Part shown: positions 22,090-31,665 of the stretch, one piece after another | How the letters are laid out: the number at the start of each line of letters is the position of its first letter | How positions within the stretch are numbered: position 1 is the stretch's first letter | Assembly: GCF_033439725.1 (NCBI RefSeq) | Contig: NW_026944383.1 | Span: 4,092,001-4,156,000 of the forward strand | From: Neurospora tetraspora | Lineage: Eukaryota; Ascomycota; Sordariomycetes; Sordariales; Sordariaceae | DNA length: 64,000 nucleotides | Direction: 5' to 3' | Position numbers and translations under genes: made by a program | Notes under the pieces: generated by a model | Told to the model about the DNA's origin: nothing | The model's input: only the letters and a program-made list of their open reading frames with translations | Databases searched by the model: none

Positions 22090-22430
22090 CCCAACGTGGT
22101 CTAGTGGCTGAGTGGCTCCTACCTTGGGTTCACAACCGCAACGTCATCCATTCGATTCAGGTCGAGGGTAAAACTTTCCGGAGTTTTTCCCCAGCTCTTT
22201 CTCTATGGGAGAGCTGTCCGGGCAAGTCCTGGGCACTCTCCCATGGTGAGTTCACCTTAGCGTACCTATCCATAGCGAATATATTTATCCTCCAGCGAAT
22301 ATCCTTATCCTCAGCGACCATCCAGCGAGCATCCTTATCCTCAGCGAATATCAGCGAGAATACTAACCCACAGCGAATATACTAACCCACAGCGAGCATA
22401 TCTATCCCAAGCGGGCATCTGGGTTTTCAC
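22090..22430 (+). mobile_element. Candidate tRNA-derived SINE (tRNA-like head plus tandem tail)
   Basis: Two overlapping matches to the RNA polymerase III A box, tggtctagtgg (22097-22107) and tggctgagtgg (22105-22115), are followed about 33 nt later by the B-box-like cattcgattca (22149-22159). The segment cannot be folded convincingly into an intact tRNA. It is followed by an unrelated body, then the 19-bp tandem array. A tRNA-like head, unrelated body and repetitive tail are SINE hallmarks. I did not find clear target duplications and cannot count genomic copies, so the class is tentative. A degenerate tRNA gene is the main alternative. Confidence 0.35.
22259..22428 (+). repeat. 19-bp tandem array (AGCGAAYAT core)
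   Basis: Units begin with AGCG at 22259, 22274, 22294, 22313, 22324, 22343, 22353, 22372, 22391 and 22410. Spacings are mostly 19-20 nt, with two half-units of 10-11 nt. Typical units are agcgaatatccttatcctc and agcgaatatactaacccac. No open frame of note crosses it. Confidence 0.85.
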
Positions 22431-22594
22431 CAAGCGGTTTCCCAGCGGAGTAAGTATTTTTTTTTATTGATTTTGTTTTTCGGGTTCGCCTTGGCACATC
22501 AATCACAGTCAGGTATTGATGTTTAGGTCATAGGTAAGCTAAATTCACTTTGGTTTATATTCTTTAAAGCCGATATCGAAAAACAGCCGCCGCA
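22431..22594. other. 3' flank of MFS gene
   Basis: A T-rich run lies near 22459, and no coding sequence is seen before the transporter stop codon. Confidence 0.5.
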
Positions 22595-24291
22595 TCACAG
22601 CGCAGCCTTCCCCCTTGATTCGAACGGCAAGGCGAGTACGAGGAGGCCAGAAAATATGAACAAAGCACCACTCGTATAAACCGGTGCAGAAGTTCGAAGA
22701 TCCGCAAACATGGCAATAATCGGCTACAGTCAATATACGTTAGCAACAGCAAGCAGTCCGCGGGGGTTCACAGAAGACATTGAACATACCGCTATAATCC
22801 CGAAGATTCGATTGCACGTGGCAGTCAGCGCATTCCCCGTCCCCCGTTGCGGCGTCGGAAACAGCTCCGGCGTGAAGCTGTACAGCACCGCGTACATGAT
22901 ATTGCTGCAAAAGTTAAAGGCACATTGCCAACCAAGAAGAGCCGCTGAATTCAGCGCCGTGGTTGAGCAGTAGAGGAAAACGCCAGTGAGGATCGTGGAC
23001 AACGAGAGCGTTCCCTTGCGCCCCAGCCGAGGAAGTTCAACCAGATAACCACCCAGCAGAGCCCCGGGCACGCCAATCGCCGCTATAATGAGCGAGTTCC
23101 TGTACGTCAGGTGCGTTGACCCGTCTCCGAACTCCGCGCCTTTGATCGCCTGGATGTACGGAATAAAGGCGTTGTACAGTGGATACCCGAGACCGATAAA
23201 AGCCCAGACGGCCATGATCATGCCCGTCGAAAGCGCAAGTCGCTTAGTGGAAAAGAGAGTGCGGACTCTGTCGAACTTGACGTCCTCGAGACGCCGCTTG
23301 ACGGCATCCGCAACGTTGGCCTTGTGGACGTAGCCCTCGGGCTCGCACGCCTTCAGATCCGCAACCGTCAGGCTGGACGTCTTTCCGTTCCTTCGCGCCA
23401 CCTCGTGGACGACCCGCACGGCTTCCTCGTCGTTGCCCTTCCCCATCAGGTACTTGGGCGACTCGAAGATGGTGAAGCAGAGGAACCGAATGAGGAACAT
23501 GATCAGAGTCAGGCCGCCCATGGTGATCACGAAATATCGCCATCCCATATTATCGCCTTTCCTGCAAACCGTGTCCTGCTGGCACGTCAGGTTCCCGAGC
23601 AGCGGCCAGGCGATGAGGGTCGCGATCAACTGGGCAAGGGCCCAGTCGATGGACAAGATGGTGAGCAAGAATTGATGCGATGCCGGAAGGAACTCGAGGA
23701 AGATGGCCGAGTCCACGGGCAGGTTTCCGCCCACGCCAAAGGACCAGAGGGCGGCAAAGACGCCGATGCCGGCAAAGTTGGGAGCTCCGGCGGCCGCCAT
23801 CCCGAAGACGGCCGTGACGCCGAGCGTCAGGGTGAATGCCAGCTTCCGGCCAAAAATGTCACACCCGAATCCCCAGAAGATGGCGCCAGCCAGGAGGCCG
23901 ATATTCTGACTGAGGGAGAGCAGTGGCGGTCTGCTGGGATGGAACTCGTTCGCGATGGGCGTGAAGATGAGCGAGGTGACTATGGGCCAGAGATTGTCCG
24001 ATGCCCAGCCAAATCCGACGACGACGAAGAGCTGCCATTGGTACCATCCCATGCCGATATCTTGGATCTAGAAGAGAGGTCAGCTGGCCAACTTTGCCAT
24101 GGAACTGGGTAAGAAGGGGAACGAACCGCATGATTTAGGACCCTGGCTTTTGCTTCAAATACGGGGTCGATCTGCCCCTGAGGTATGATAGCATCATCGT
24201 CACTCAGGTCAACGGTTGTTTTGTGCTCAGATTTCGGTACAGTCTCAAGAGCCGTTGGGGCAGTTTTGCTGCTAGCTTCTATGTCCTCCAT
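22595..24291 (-). CDS. Major facilitator superfamily transporter (sugar porter/SV2-like)
   Basis: On the minus strand, exons 24291-24127, 24067-22790 and 22723-22595 give 523 residues. After a hydrophilic N-terminus of about 60 residues come 12 predicted membrane helices. The first begins GMGWYQWQLFVVVGFGWASDN. The loop 2-3 motif is GCDIFGRKLAF, close to the MFS GxxxDRxGRR signature. A central hydrophilic loop carries the FESPKYLMGKG motif characteristic of the sugar-porter/SV2 branch. The last exon supplies the final helix (FIFSGLLVLALPFESRG). The first donor is GTTCGT, which is weak, but the junction is in phase and removes a 59-nt intron with a CAGCTGACC branch-like site. The substrate is unknown; phosphate, inositol and carboxylate transporters share this architecture. 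Confidence 0.85.
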
Positions 24292-24996
24292 TATCAAATG
24301 CGGGTGGCGGGGAATATCTGGTCACAGAGAAGGGGAGAAGATCATCCATTGGCATCGAGAGCCTCGACTGATGAAAAGAGGAGGAGAGAGGTTATATATG
24401 TTAGGTATTACAAGTCGGACCCGTACGACTGAAGCCGGTGAGCATAAATCCGTGTCCGTCTAACATGTGCAATGGCGCCATTGCCCGACCGGCCCTGTGA
24501 AGAAATCTCAAAATGTAAGTTGGCGCGCTTTGTGGCGCCCCCTCCTAGACAGTCCCCGCGATCTGCATGTACCCGTGCCTGCATGACTGGTTCGCGAAGC
24601 GCCAACTGCATGATGCAGCACACAGAAAGCCAAGTGTTAGGCTTCTCACCTAGTACTGTACAGTTTCCCTAACATTGTACCTCAGTTGCCGCATCCGGAG
24701 CTCGTCGAACGCTGCAAGCATTTCTGTACCACAGGGCGAGAAATTAAGGTTCACTTTTTCACCATTTTCATCAAACTTCATCTGGAGAGCATGTGGATGG
24801 TGTGTTGCGCACGGATTAAGAGAACAACTAGGTCGCTCAAAAGCTGTTCACACGTAAGACAAAGCACACGTTTCATTTCAAAACTCCAGACACCGTTTCT
24901 AACTTGTGTCCTCGTTTATCCCAACAGCTACCTTTGATATTGCTCACCCGGCGCCCCTTTCCCTTCAACTCCCAATAAAAACAATCTTCATCCATT
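24292..24996. other. MFS promoter region with palindrome
   Basis: No coding sequence is seen. A perfect 16-bp palindrome gcaatggcgccattgc sits at 24469-24484, and three further GGCGC or GCGCC motifs follow within 140 bp. Nine-base arms agttggcgc (24518-24526) and gcgccaact (24599-24607) form an inverted repeat. Confidence 0.6.
24469..24484. promoter_or_regulatory. 16-bp perfect palindrome in MFS promoter
   Basis: The sequence gcaatggcgccattgc equals its own reverse complement and lies about 180 bp upstream of the MFS ATG. It may be a binding site for a dimeric transcription factor. This is inferred from symmetry and position only. Confidence 0.4.
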
Positions 24997-25269
24997 TATG
25001 CCGAACTCTATTTTCCACGCAAAACCAGACAAAATCGAAATAAGACCAGAACAAGACCAAACAGCACAACATGAACGCCAAAAAGCAAGACCAAAACTCC
25101 AACAAAACCATCTGTATCCATACTTCAACGCAAACGCCGAAATCAATACTGACCAAGTACCCTATGCCGACTTCTCTTTCCACGCAAAATGAGACCAAAC
25201 GAGACTGAACCAGACAAAATCATAACAAGATCAACACCAAAAACCAACATCAAAAACTCCAACAAAACC
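24997..25269. repeat. Diverged direct repeat in an A/C-rich tract
   Basis: Two copies, 24997-25109 and 25163-25269, both start tatgccga followed by a tttccacgcaaaa-like stretch, share aaccagacaaaat, and end aactccaacaaaacc. The plus strand from about 24995 to 25345 is very rich in A and C, with little G or T. The tract lies in the 3' flank of the minus-strand gene that ends at 25584. Confidence 0.75.
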
Positions 25270-25583
25270 AGAACAGACAGAACAGAACCAAAAACAAAAC
25301 CAAACTTTAACCAAAACCCCAAGGCCACGACAAATACTACCACAGACCCCAAGTCTAGAAAATGTTTTTCTCTCTAGCGCCAAAACACCAAACTCCAGAT
25401 CCCTTCAAACGAGTGACAGATTGAGCAATCCCTGCTTTTCCATTCATCCTTCAACTTTCATTGCAAAAGATTCCACGAGAAAAGCTTGTTGTTTGGATGA
25501 CAGTGGTATGGCTGCGAGATTCGCGAAAAAAGAAAGAGTGGCGGTTTGATATCGGACTCGCAGAATGCATAAGATGGGTGTTT
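25270..25583. other. 3' flank of the large minus-strand gene
   Basis: The rest of the A/C-skewed tract continues to about 25345, then ordinary sequence. No gene is seen. Confidence 0.5.
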
Positions 25584-28500
25584 TCATGGATGATCGTTCT
25601 TCCCGCGGATGGCTAAGAGCGTTGCGAGGACTGCAATACCACACAGCCAAAGCATTGAGATGACGCTCCCGAGAAGCAAGACTTTTCGGCGTTGTCGACG
25701 GTTTAGGCTGCCGACTTCTCCTTTGGTGAACCACGCCAGTGTCGTGTCAAACGTGCCTCTATAGACGAGGGGCGCCATGAACGGAAAGACGCAGAGGAAA
25801 CACAAAAACCAGAAGAATTGTTTTCGGCGGCGTCGTGCTTCCCAGGAGAGGTAACCGTCTTCTTCGTCAAGTCTGAAAGGGTCAGTTACATTCAAATTGG
25901 CGATTTGGTGGAGATATGAACCTTCACCATCAACACGCGAAGTTCTTTTATCTTTTCCCCAAAGGTGAGGACGTTCGAAAGGGATGCCCCATGAACGTCT
26001 GTAGCTCGAGCTGCTCCGTGCTGAGCCGTGGGCAGAGCTGAAGGGGTTTCGGCAAGACCGCGGGAACACTGGTCTACCAGGGGCTGGTGGGCTTGCGCTG
26101 CTCAAGGTTGACAAACGAGTTGCCTCCTGCCCGTTGCTGGTAACTTGGTTTTCTGCGAAAATGTTAGCACATGGAACTGATATGTTGAGCCAGGGTCATA
26201 CATACGGATTGAGATGTGGTGGTTGGAGACTGGCTCGCGACAGTGAGTGGGCAATGGCTTTCTCGGCAGAGTATGCGGAGTGGAGGGCGCCGTTTTCTTC
26301 GCCAACTTGTTGGAGGCCTTCCACGAAAGGCAAGACACAAGGCTGTTCTTTCGTGTCCGAGGACTGCTCTGAAAGGTGTGGTCGTTCGCGTCGCTTCGTC
26401 GCTTCAACGCCTGCAGCCTTGCAGCCTCTTCCAGAGGGATCAACGGGAAGCTGAACTGGACTGGTGATTCCGGGCCGATTGATGTATCGGCTTGAAACGA
26501 ATCGTGGGCTCGGGGAGTCTGCGGTGAGAGTCCAGCTGTTCTCAAACCATGGTCTCTTTGTTGGTTGCCGTTGTCCGGGCCGGATTGGCTGCTCCCATAG
26601 GGATGTCTCCGATCGGTGTTCTTGTTGGAGGTCAGAGAACGGAACGGGGCAGTGAGTTTCTCCGCCAAGTATGCTCTTGTAGATGAGCCCTGGCTGCTTG
26701 ATGTCGTGGCTTGGTCAAACAGTCGGCATGAATCTTGGGGATAACCGTTGACTCGATGGATTCTTGGTTGGGGAAGGAAGACCGGGCGGTTGTCACTCTT
26801 GAGTGTCCGAACGACATAGTTGTTGTACTTCCCGTTCATCGGATGTTGCATGATCTTTTCGGTTGATGCAAAAGCGCCAAAGCTTTCGGCGGCAAGGCTT
26901 GAGGTGTCGGAGTAGTCTGCAATGCTGCTCCCTGTGGCCCTTAAACCGAAACGAGTGCCGAAGCCAGTCCCGGACGCATAAGCTCGATGGCTGTTGAACT
27001 GGCCAACACTGGAACCGACTGTCTCCCACTCCCCTCCATCGCTCTTAACAGCATCGAGGTTCGACCCGACTGTCTCCCAATCACCTCCGTCGGTCTTAAC
27101 AGCATCGAGGTTCTGTTGAAGAGCAGGGTTAGCAAACTGATGAGACGAAGGATCAAATCCAATATGTGACTGGACAGAAGCCCTTACCTCGTCAAACTCC
27201 TCATCGAACTCCTCATCAAACTCGTCCCATGCAAGGTGTTGGGCCGGATAAGATCGCAGAGCGAGTTTCTTCATGATAGGCCTGTTGGGATTGTTGTTGT
27301 TTCTCTGAGCGGTGTTGTGATAAGTGAGCCCATTTGAAGGAGGCCTAGGAGGTGCCGCAGAGCCAACTGGGCCACGCGTGGTTGATGCATGGCCAGTGTG
27401 GTCGATCTCGTTGGTATAAGTGGTGCTGGCGCCACTGACACGGTGAAGCGCAGCACTGACTTCTCGTTCCCGAGATGGCTGGAGGAAGACCGTGTATGAT
27501 CCGCGGTCGTACTTGAATGGATCTTCGTCAGAATCTGTTGTAAGACCACCTGTTGAGAAGGCTGCACGGGACAACGCGCCGCTGCCGGTGGTGCTCTCAC
27601 GAGCCGCTTGGTTGTTGGTCGACTCGTGGTGGTTGGCTTCGAGGTATTGGTTGCCCTTGCTGGAGCCGGCGGACGTTCCGACATTGTTTTCGTCGCAAAT
27701 GTCAAGAAGCTCTTTGATGTCAACAGAGCTCGCGGATGACATGGTTGACCAGGAGTGCTCCCGAGAGATGTTGAGATGACAATCTGGGGTGCTGGTGTGG
27801 TCCTCTGGGAGGTTGGTACGGATCACTGAGGGTGCCGGGGCCGTTGAGGGATGGATTGCCGGGATCGGCGGCTGAGGAATCCGAGGAGGGGGTCCATGGC
27901 TGCGGAAAAACTTTGAAGTACGACCAAAGGGGACAGAGGTGGTGTTTTCTCTGGTCTGAGGAGGCTCAATGGTCTCTCCGTTGTCCAAGGTGTGGTGGAC
28001 TGTTGCATTCTTGGTGGAATGGTTGTGCGGGCCATCAGCTGAGGGTGAAGAGTCGATGGTGGTCGAAGGGAGGTACTGATCCACGATGTTTTCGACGGTG
28101 CTTCCAGTCTCGCGAGGTGTGTTGGTGGAGTTGTCAGGAGTGTTGTTGTCAACAGGATCCTTTGCGGCGTGGCAACTGGCGCGAGCAGCCGGAGTCATCT
28201 CGTCCCAGTCAGGGTAGGGAGGGGTACGAGTCCTGAAGTCAGGAACACTGGATGAACGGCGACGCAAGTGAGTAGGACTGATGCGACGTCCGCGGGAGAA
28301 GCCATCATGAGTCGGGCAGCGGTGCGACTCGGTGGCAGGATGCTCGTCGGTGTCGGTGGTTGACTTGGAGTAGACGGCATTGACAGAAGAGCCAGCTGAT
28401 GACTCGCACGGGATGGAGGCAGAGTGAGCGCCGTTGTCCGTGGTGTGTGCGGCCTGCTTCGCAGCTTTGGTGGTGATGGCCTGGTGGGCCTCGTCGAGAC

Positions 28501-28675
28501 TGGTGAAGACATGTCTCGGAGTGATGGAGCGCTCTCTGGGCAGCGACGACCCGGTCGAGCCTGCAGACTTGACTGAAGCAGGCATGTTGTTGATGGTAGA
28601 AGCGGAAGGCTCGTTGATGTGATGGTTGCCGATGGAGAGGCTGGTGAAAGCGCCAAAGTTGGTAGAGGTCGTCAT
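25584..28675 (-). CDS. Large Ser/Thr-rich protein with two C-terminal membrane segments
   Basis: Exons 28675-26206 and 26152-25584 (minus strand) join to 1012 residues. The first 900 residues are low-complexity and disordered: Ser, Thr, Asn, Pro and His-rich, with dispersed Arg-Thr-Pro segments. A 17-residue unit (NLDAVKTDGGDWETVGS and a near copy) is tandemly duplicated at DNA positions 27011-27112, beside a repeated EEFDEEFDE motif. The last 120 residues look conserved: DPFRLDEEDGYLSWEARRRR, then membrane segments near residues 936-956 and 981-1005 joined by a basic loop (NRRQRRK). The short 53-nt intron has a GCTAAC branch site and CAG acceptor. I chose the ATG at 28675 because its context (ACCATGA) is better than that of an upstream ATG at 28726. 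I do not recognise the family; a membrane-anchored scaffold is a guess. Confidence 0.75.
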
Positions 28676-31665
28676 GGTGATGATCGAATGGATGATGTTT
28701 GAGCAAGTTCGAAGAGTCAAGAACATGAATGCAGATGATGGTTTGAAAATAGAGTTTGTGCAGAAAATGCTTTGCAGCGTGCTTGGATGGTTCTTGCGAT
28801 GGTTGAAAGCGTTGGTACAGACAAAAATGCGTTGCAGTTGACGATGAGTCGTTCTTGCGAAGTGGTTGTAAAGTGGAAGAGTTGGGAGAAGAGGACCAGA
28901 CCTGGGGGAAGACCTTGGGCACTGCTCTCTGGCTCGGGACCGAACTAATTTTTTGTAGGAATTTTGGGAAGGCGCGTTGCAAAACCTGGAAGGGTGCTCT
29001 GAGAAGGAAGGAGCGCGGGTTAGGTCGGCGCGTTAGGGCTGGACGCGCTGGGAACAGCGAACGATGGAAGGCGCGCGCTGCCAAAGCTGCGAAGAGGAGG
29101 AAGGTGCGATCCGCGAGTCCCCTCTGACGGGCCACGATGGGGTTCCTCGACCTTTCATCTTGTCGCAACTGAGCGTTAGTTGAAGGTCGTCCGTTGGCTG
29201 CATGCAGGGGGACAGGCTGGCGGTTTTTGTCTTGATCACATTCATGCGATGGTAGGGTAAGACTTACTATTTGCGCGGTTCACTTGGGGCCACAGTCAAG
29301 CTGGAGATTCAATCCGTAATAAGAAGGATGCCTCAAAGCTGGAGTAAACTTGGAAAAGGGGGGACACCAATGAGCAGGATGTGGGTGGTGCAAAACAGAC
29401 ATAAAGGTCAGATAGTGGTGTTGCTCATTGTAAACATTCACACGCCAGCCTTGATGGAGACATAGCGGACCATGACGAAACGCACCATTACAAAGAACTG
29501 CGCCCTTAGAACGGCAACATAGAGACAGAGCACTGGATGGCCTGGGCTGAGACTTCCCATGGTTCCTTGCCAGTCTCAACATCTTGGCTGTGTCCTGAAG
29601 TCGTCTGAATGAACATGTTGATCCATCGGATATGGATCTCGAGCAAGTAAGGTACGTAGGATGCGTTAACACAAGATACAAACACAGAAATCTTCGAGTT
29701 TAAATAGATTGTCTAGGGGAATTCAGTTCGATGGACGTCATATGCAGTGGACATGGACGAACGTTGGTCAACGCAGCTTCTTGTTTACAAAGAACTCCTG
29801 GCAGATTTCAATGCTCGAGCTCATGATATCACTCACCGAGTAATGTTCGGAAGGTCTTTCCTCCACCATCGAAAAGCTGTTGGAACATAGACACCCAGGG
29901 CTGTGACACCTCGTAGACCATCGTATATTTACTAAAATCACTGGCTATATAACTTTACTAAACCACAAAAACTCTGATTGATCCAACAAGTCACAAGCAA
30001 TACTACTACTCCACTGGTTTCCAGAAGACATCCGTTTTCGGAAGAAAATTGAGACGCGAGTGTCCTCACAATACAGGCTATTGTAGTCGCCAGAAATCAG
30101 TGTCAGATCATTTGATGGGGTTACCGGGGGGAGGCATATTCAAGGTATCATTACAAGTACGTTTGATCGAAGCTCCAAGGAGATATCGCGTCAAGCTACA
30201 TGTACTGTAGGGGTTTGGACATAGGACTTCAACGAAATATGTTCAAGTTGCTGCCCCTGAGCCCCTATGCCATGGATGCTGGGTCACTCCACTGTTTGTT
30301 TACATGTTTCCCCCACATTGAGTCTAACGATAGGAGAAATGAAACATGGAAAAGAAGAGAAGCATAGGGAGTTCCAAAGTTTGGTGAGAAAAGCAGTACA
30401 CTCCAAAGTTTCGCTCATCAAAAGCGAACGTCGTGTAGTGGGTGGTCTGACAGCACTAGGAAAACCATCGCACCCGTCATGGCGGCACTGGTGTAGTCTG
30501 TAAGACCAGACTGGTTGTAGAATATTCTACCGGCAGACGTTGTGATACCATCCGGTCATGTCTCAGAGTATCTCAACCCTTTCCCAGTCCATCATGCTGG
30601 GTGTGCCGGTTTCCGAGCTCTGTACATGGAGCAACTTGGACGGTTGGGTGAACTTACATCGTGTGTCGTTGGGAAGAGGCTCTAAGGATCTAGACCGGTC
30701 CATGCAAAGACCACGCCGCTCACGTAGGGGCGTGGCTTTATCGAAGTTGCATCACATCCGTGATCCCATTGGTTGGAGTCGAATCCATCGTTCTTCTCCA
30801 AATACCGACCCACAATCCCACACACGGCTAGTTATCGCGAAGCCCAGTAGCTTATCGCAGAAAAGTCAGGGACCGAACCAACGAGGGCCAGGCTAACGTG
30901 CCGACGGCCGTGCCTGCCCTGTCTCTGCCCGTGTTTCGGCATTCTGGTGGGGTAAGGTTTCGGCCGATGGGGGCGCAGCATGCCCGGAGCTGGACGCCCA
31001 GTGGTCGACCTCCCTTCGCCGGTGGGCGTGGCGTGGTTCCAGGTTGTCATCGCGATCGGTACCCCGACCCCCGTAACACCTACCCTAACCCCTAACCCAA
31101 CAGGGCAGACTTGACTTCACAGGCAGGGCACCCGCCCCCCGGTCCCGGTGACACCTGAACCATCCACAAAGTCACAACTGGAAACCATCACCCACCCGCG
31201 GATTGCATCGAGGGAACTTGCACCAATCCAACTGAACCCAAAGCAACATTCGTGAAGCTTCCACACATCGCATCACATACACGCAGAGGCACCGCAGAAA
31301 CGCACCCCCGCAGGCGCGCTCACACACATAAACGCAAGAGCTGGTTGTGTCTGATCATTGTGTTTCGACAGATTCTTTCTGCGGGCTGGCCTTCGTTTTT
31401 CGTATATTGATATACGCCGGCATCTCTCCGCAGCAAACATGACTCGACCGGTCCTCGCTCGCTAAATTACAACTCTGTCCTTATCGATACCCAACGCGAG
31501 ATTTAGCTACAATAGGCTTCCAGCAGCATTGCTTACAACACGATTTCGATGCCAAACCCATAGCTCAGGGGAGCTTGGACTGAGTGGCTGGGACAGGTGT
31601 CACAAGTCAGACAGAGTCCTCGAGTCGACAGCAACAGCAAAGATACCCCACGTAATAATCCGACA
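28676..31665. other. 3-kb divergent intergenic region
   Basis: No gene is recognised between two divergent starts. The sequence shows only short open frames. A telomere-like taccctaacccctaaccc occurs at 31081-31098. A region near 30890-31080 is G/C-rich. Long 5' leaders, regulatory sequence or a non-coding transcript are all possible. Confidence 0.5.

Noticed and set aside
22616-22630. B-box-like gattcgaac on the minus strand
   Set aside because: It lies inside the coding last exon of the MFS transporter and has no A box at the right distance.
25873-25927. Possible second intron (acceptor ctttcag, donors GTTCAT or GTGAAG) in the large Ser/Thr-rich gene
   Set aside because: Removal of 49 or 55 nt would shift the frame and lose the conserved-looking membrane tail.
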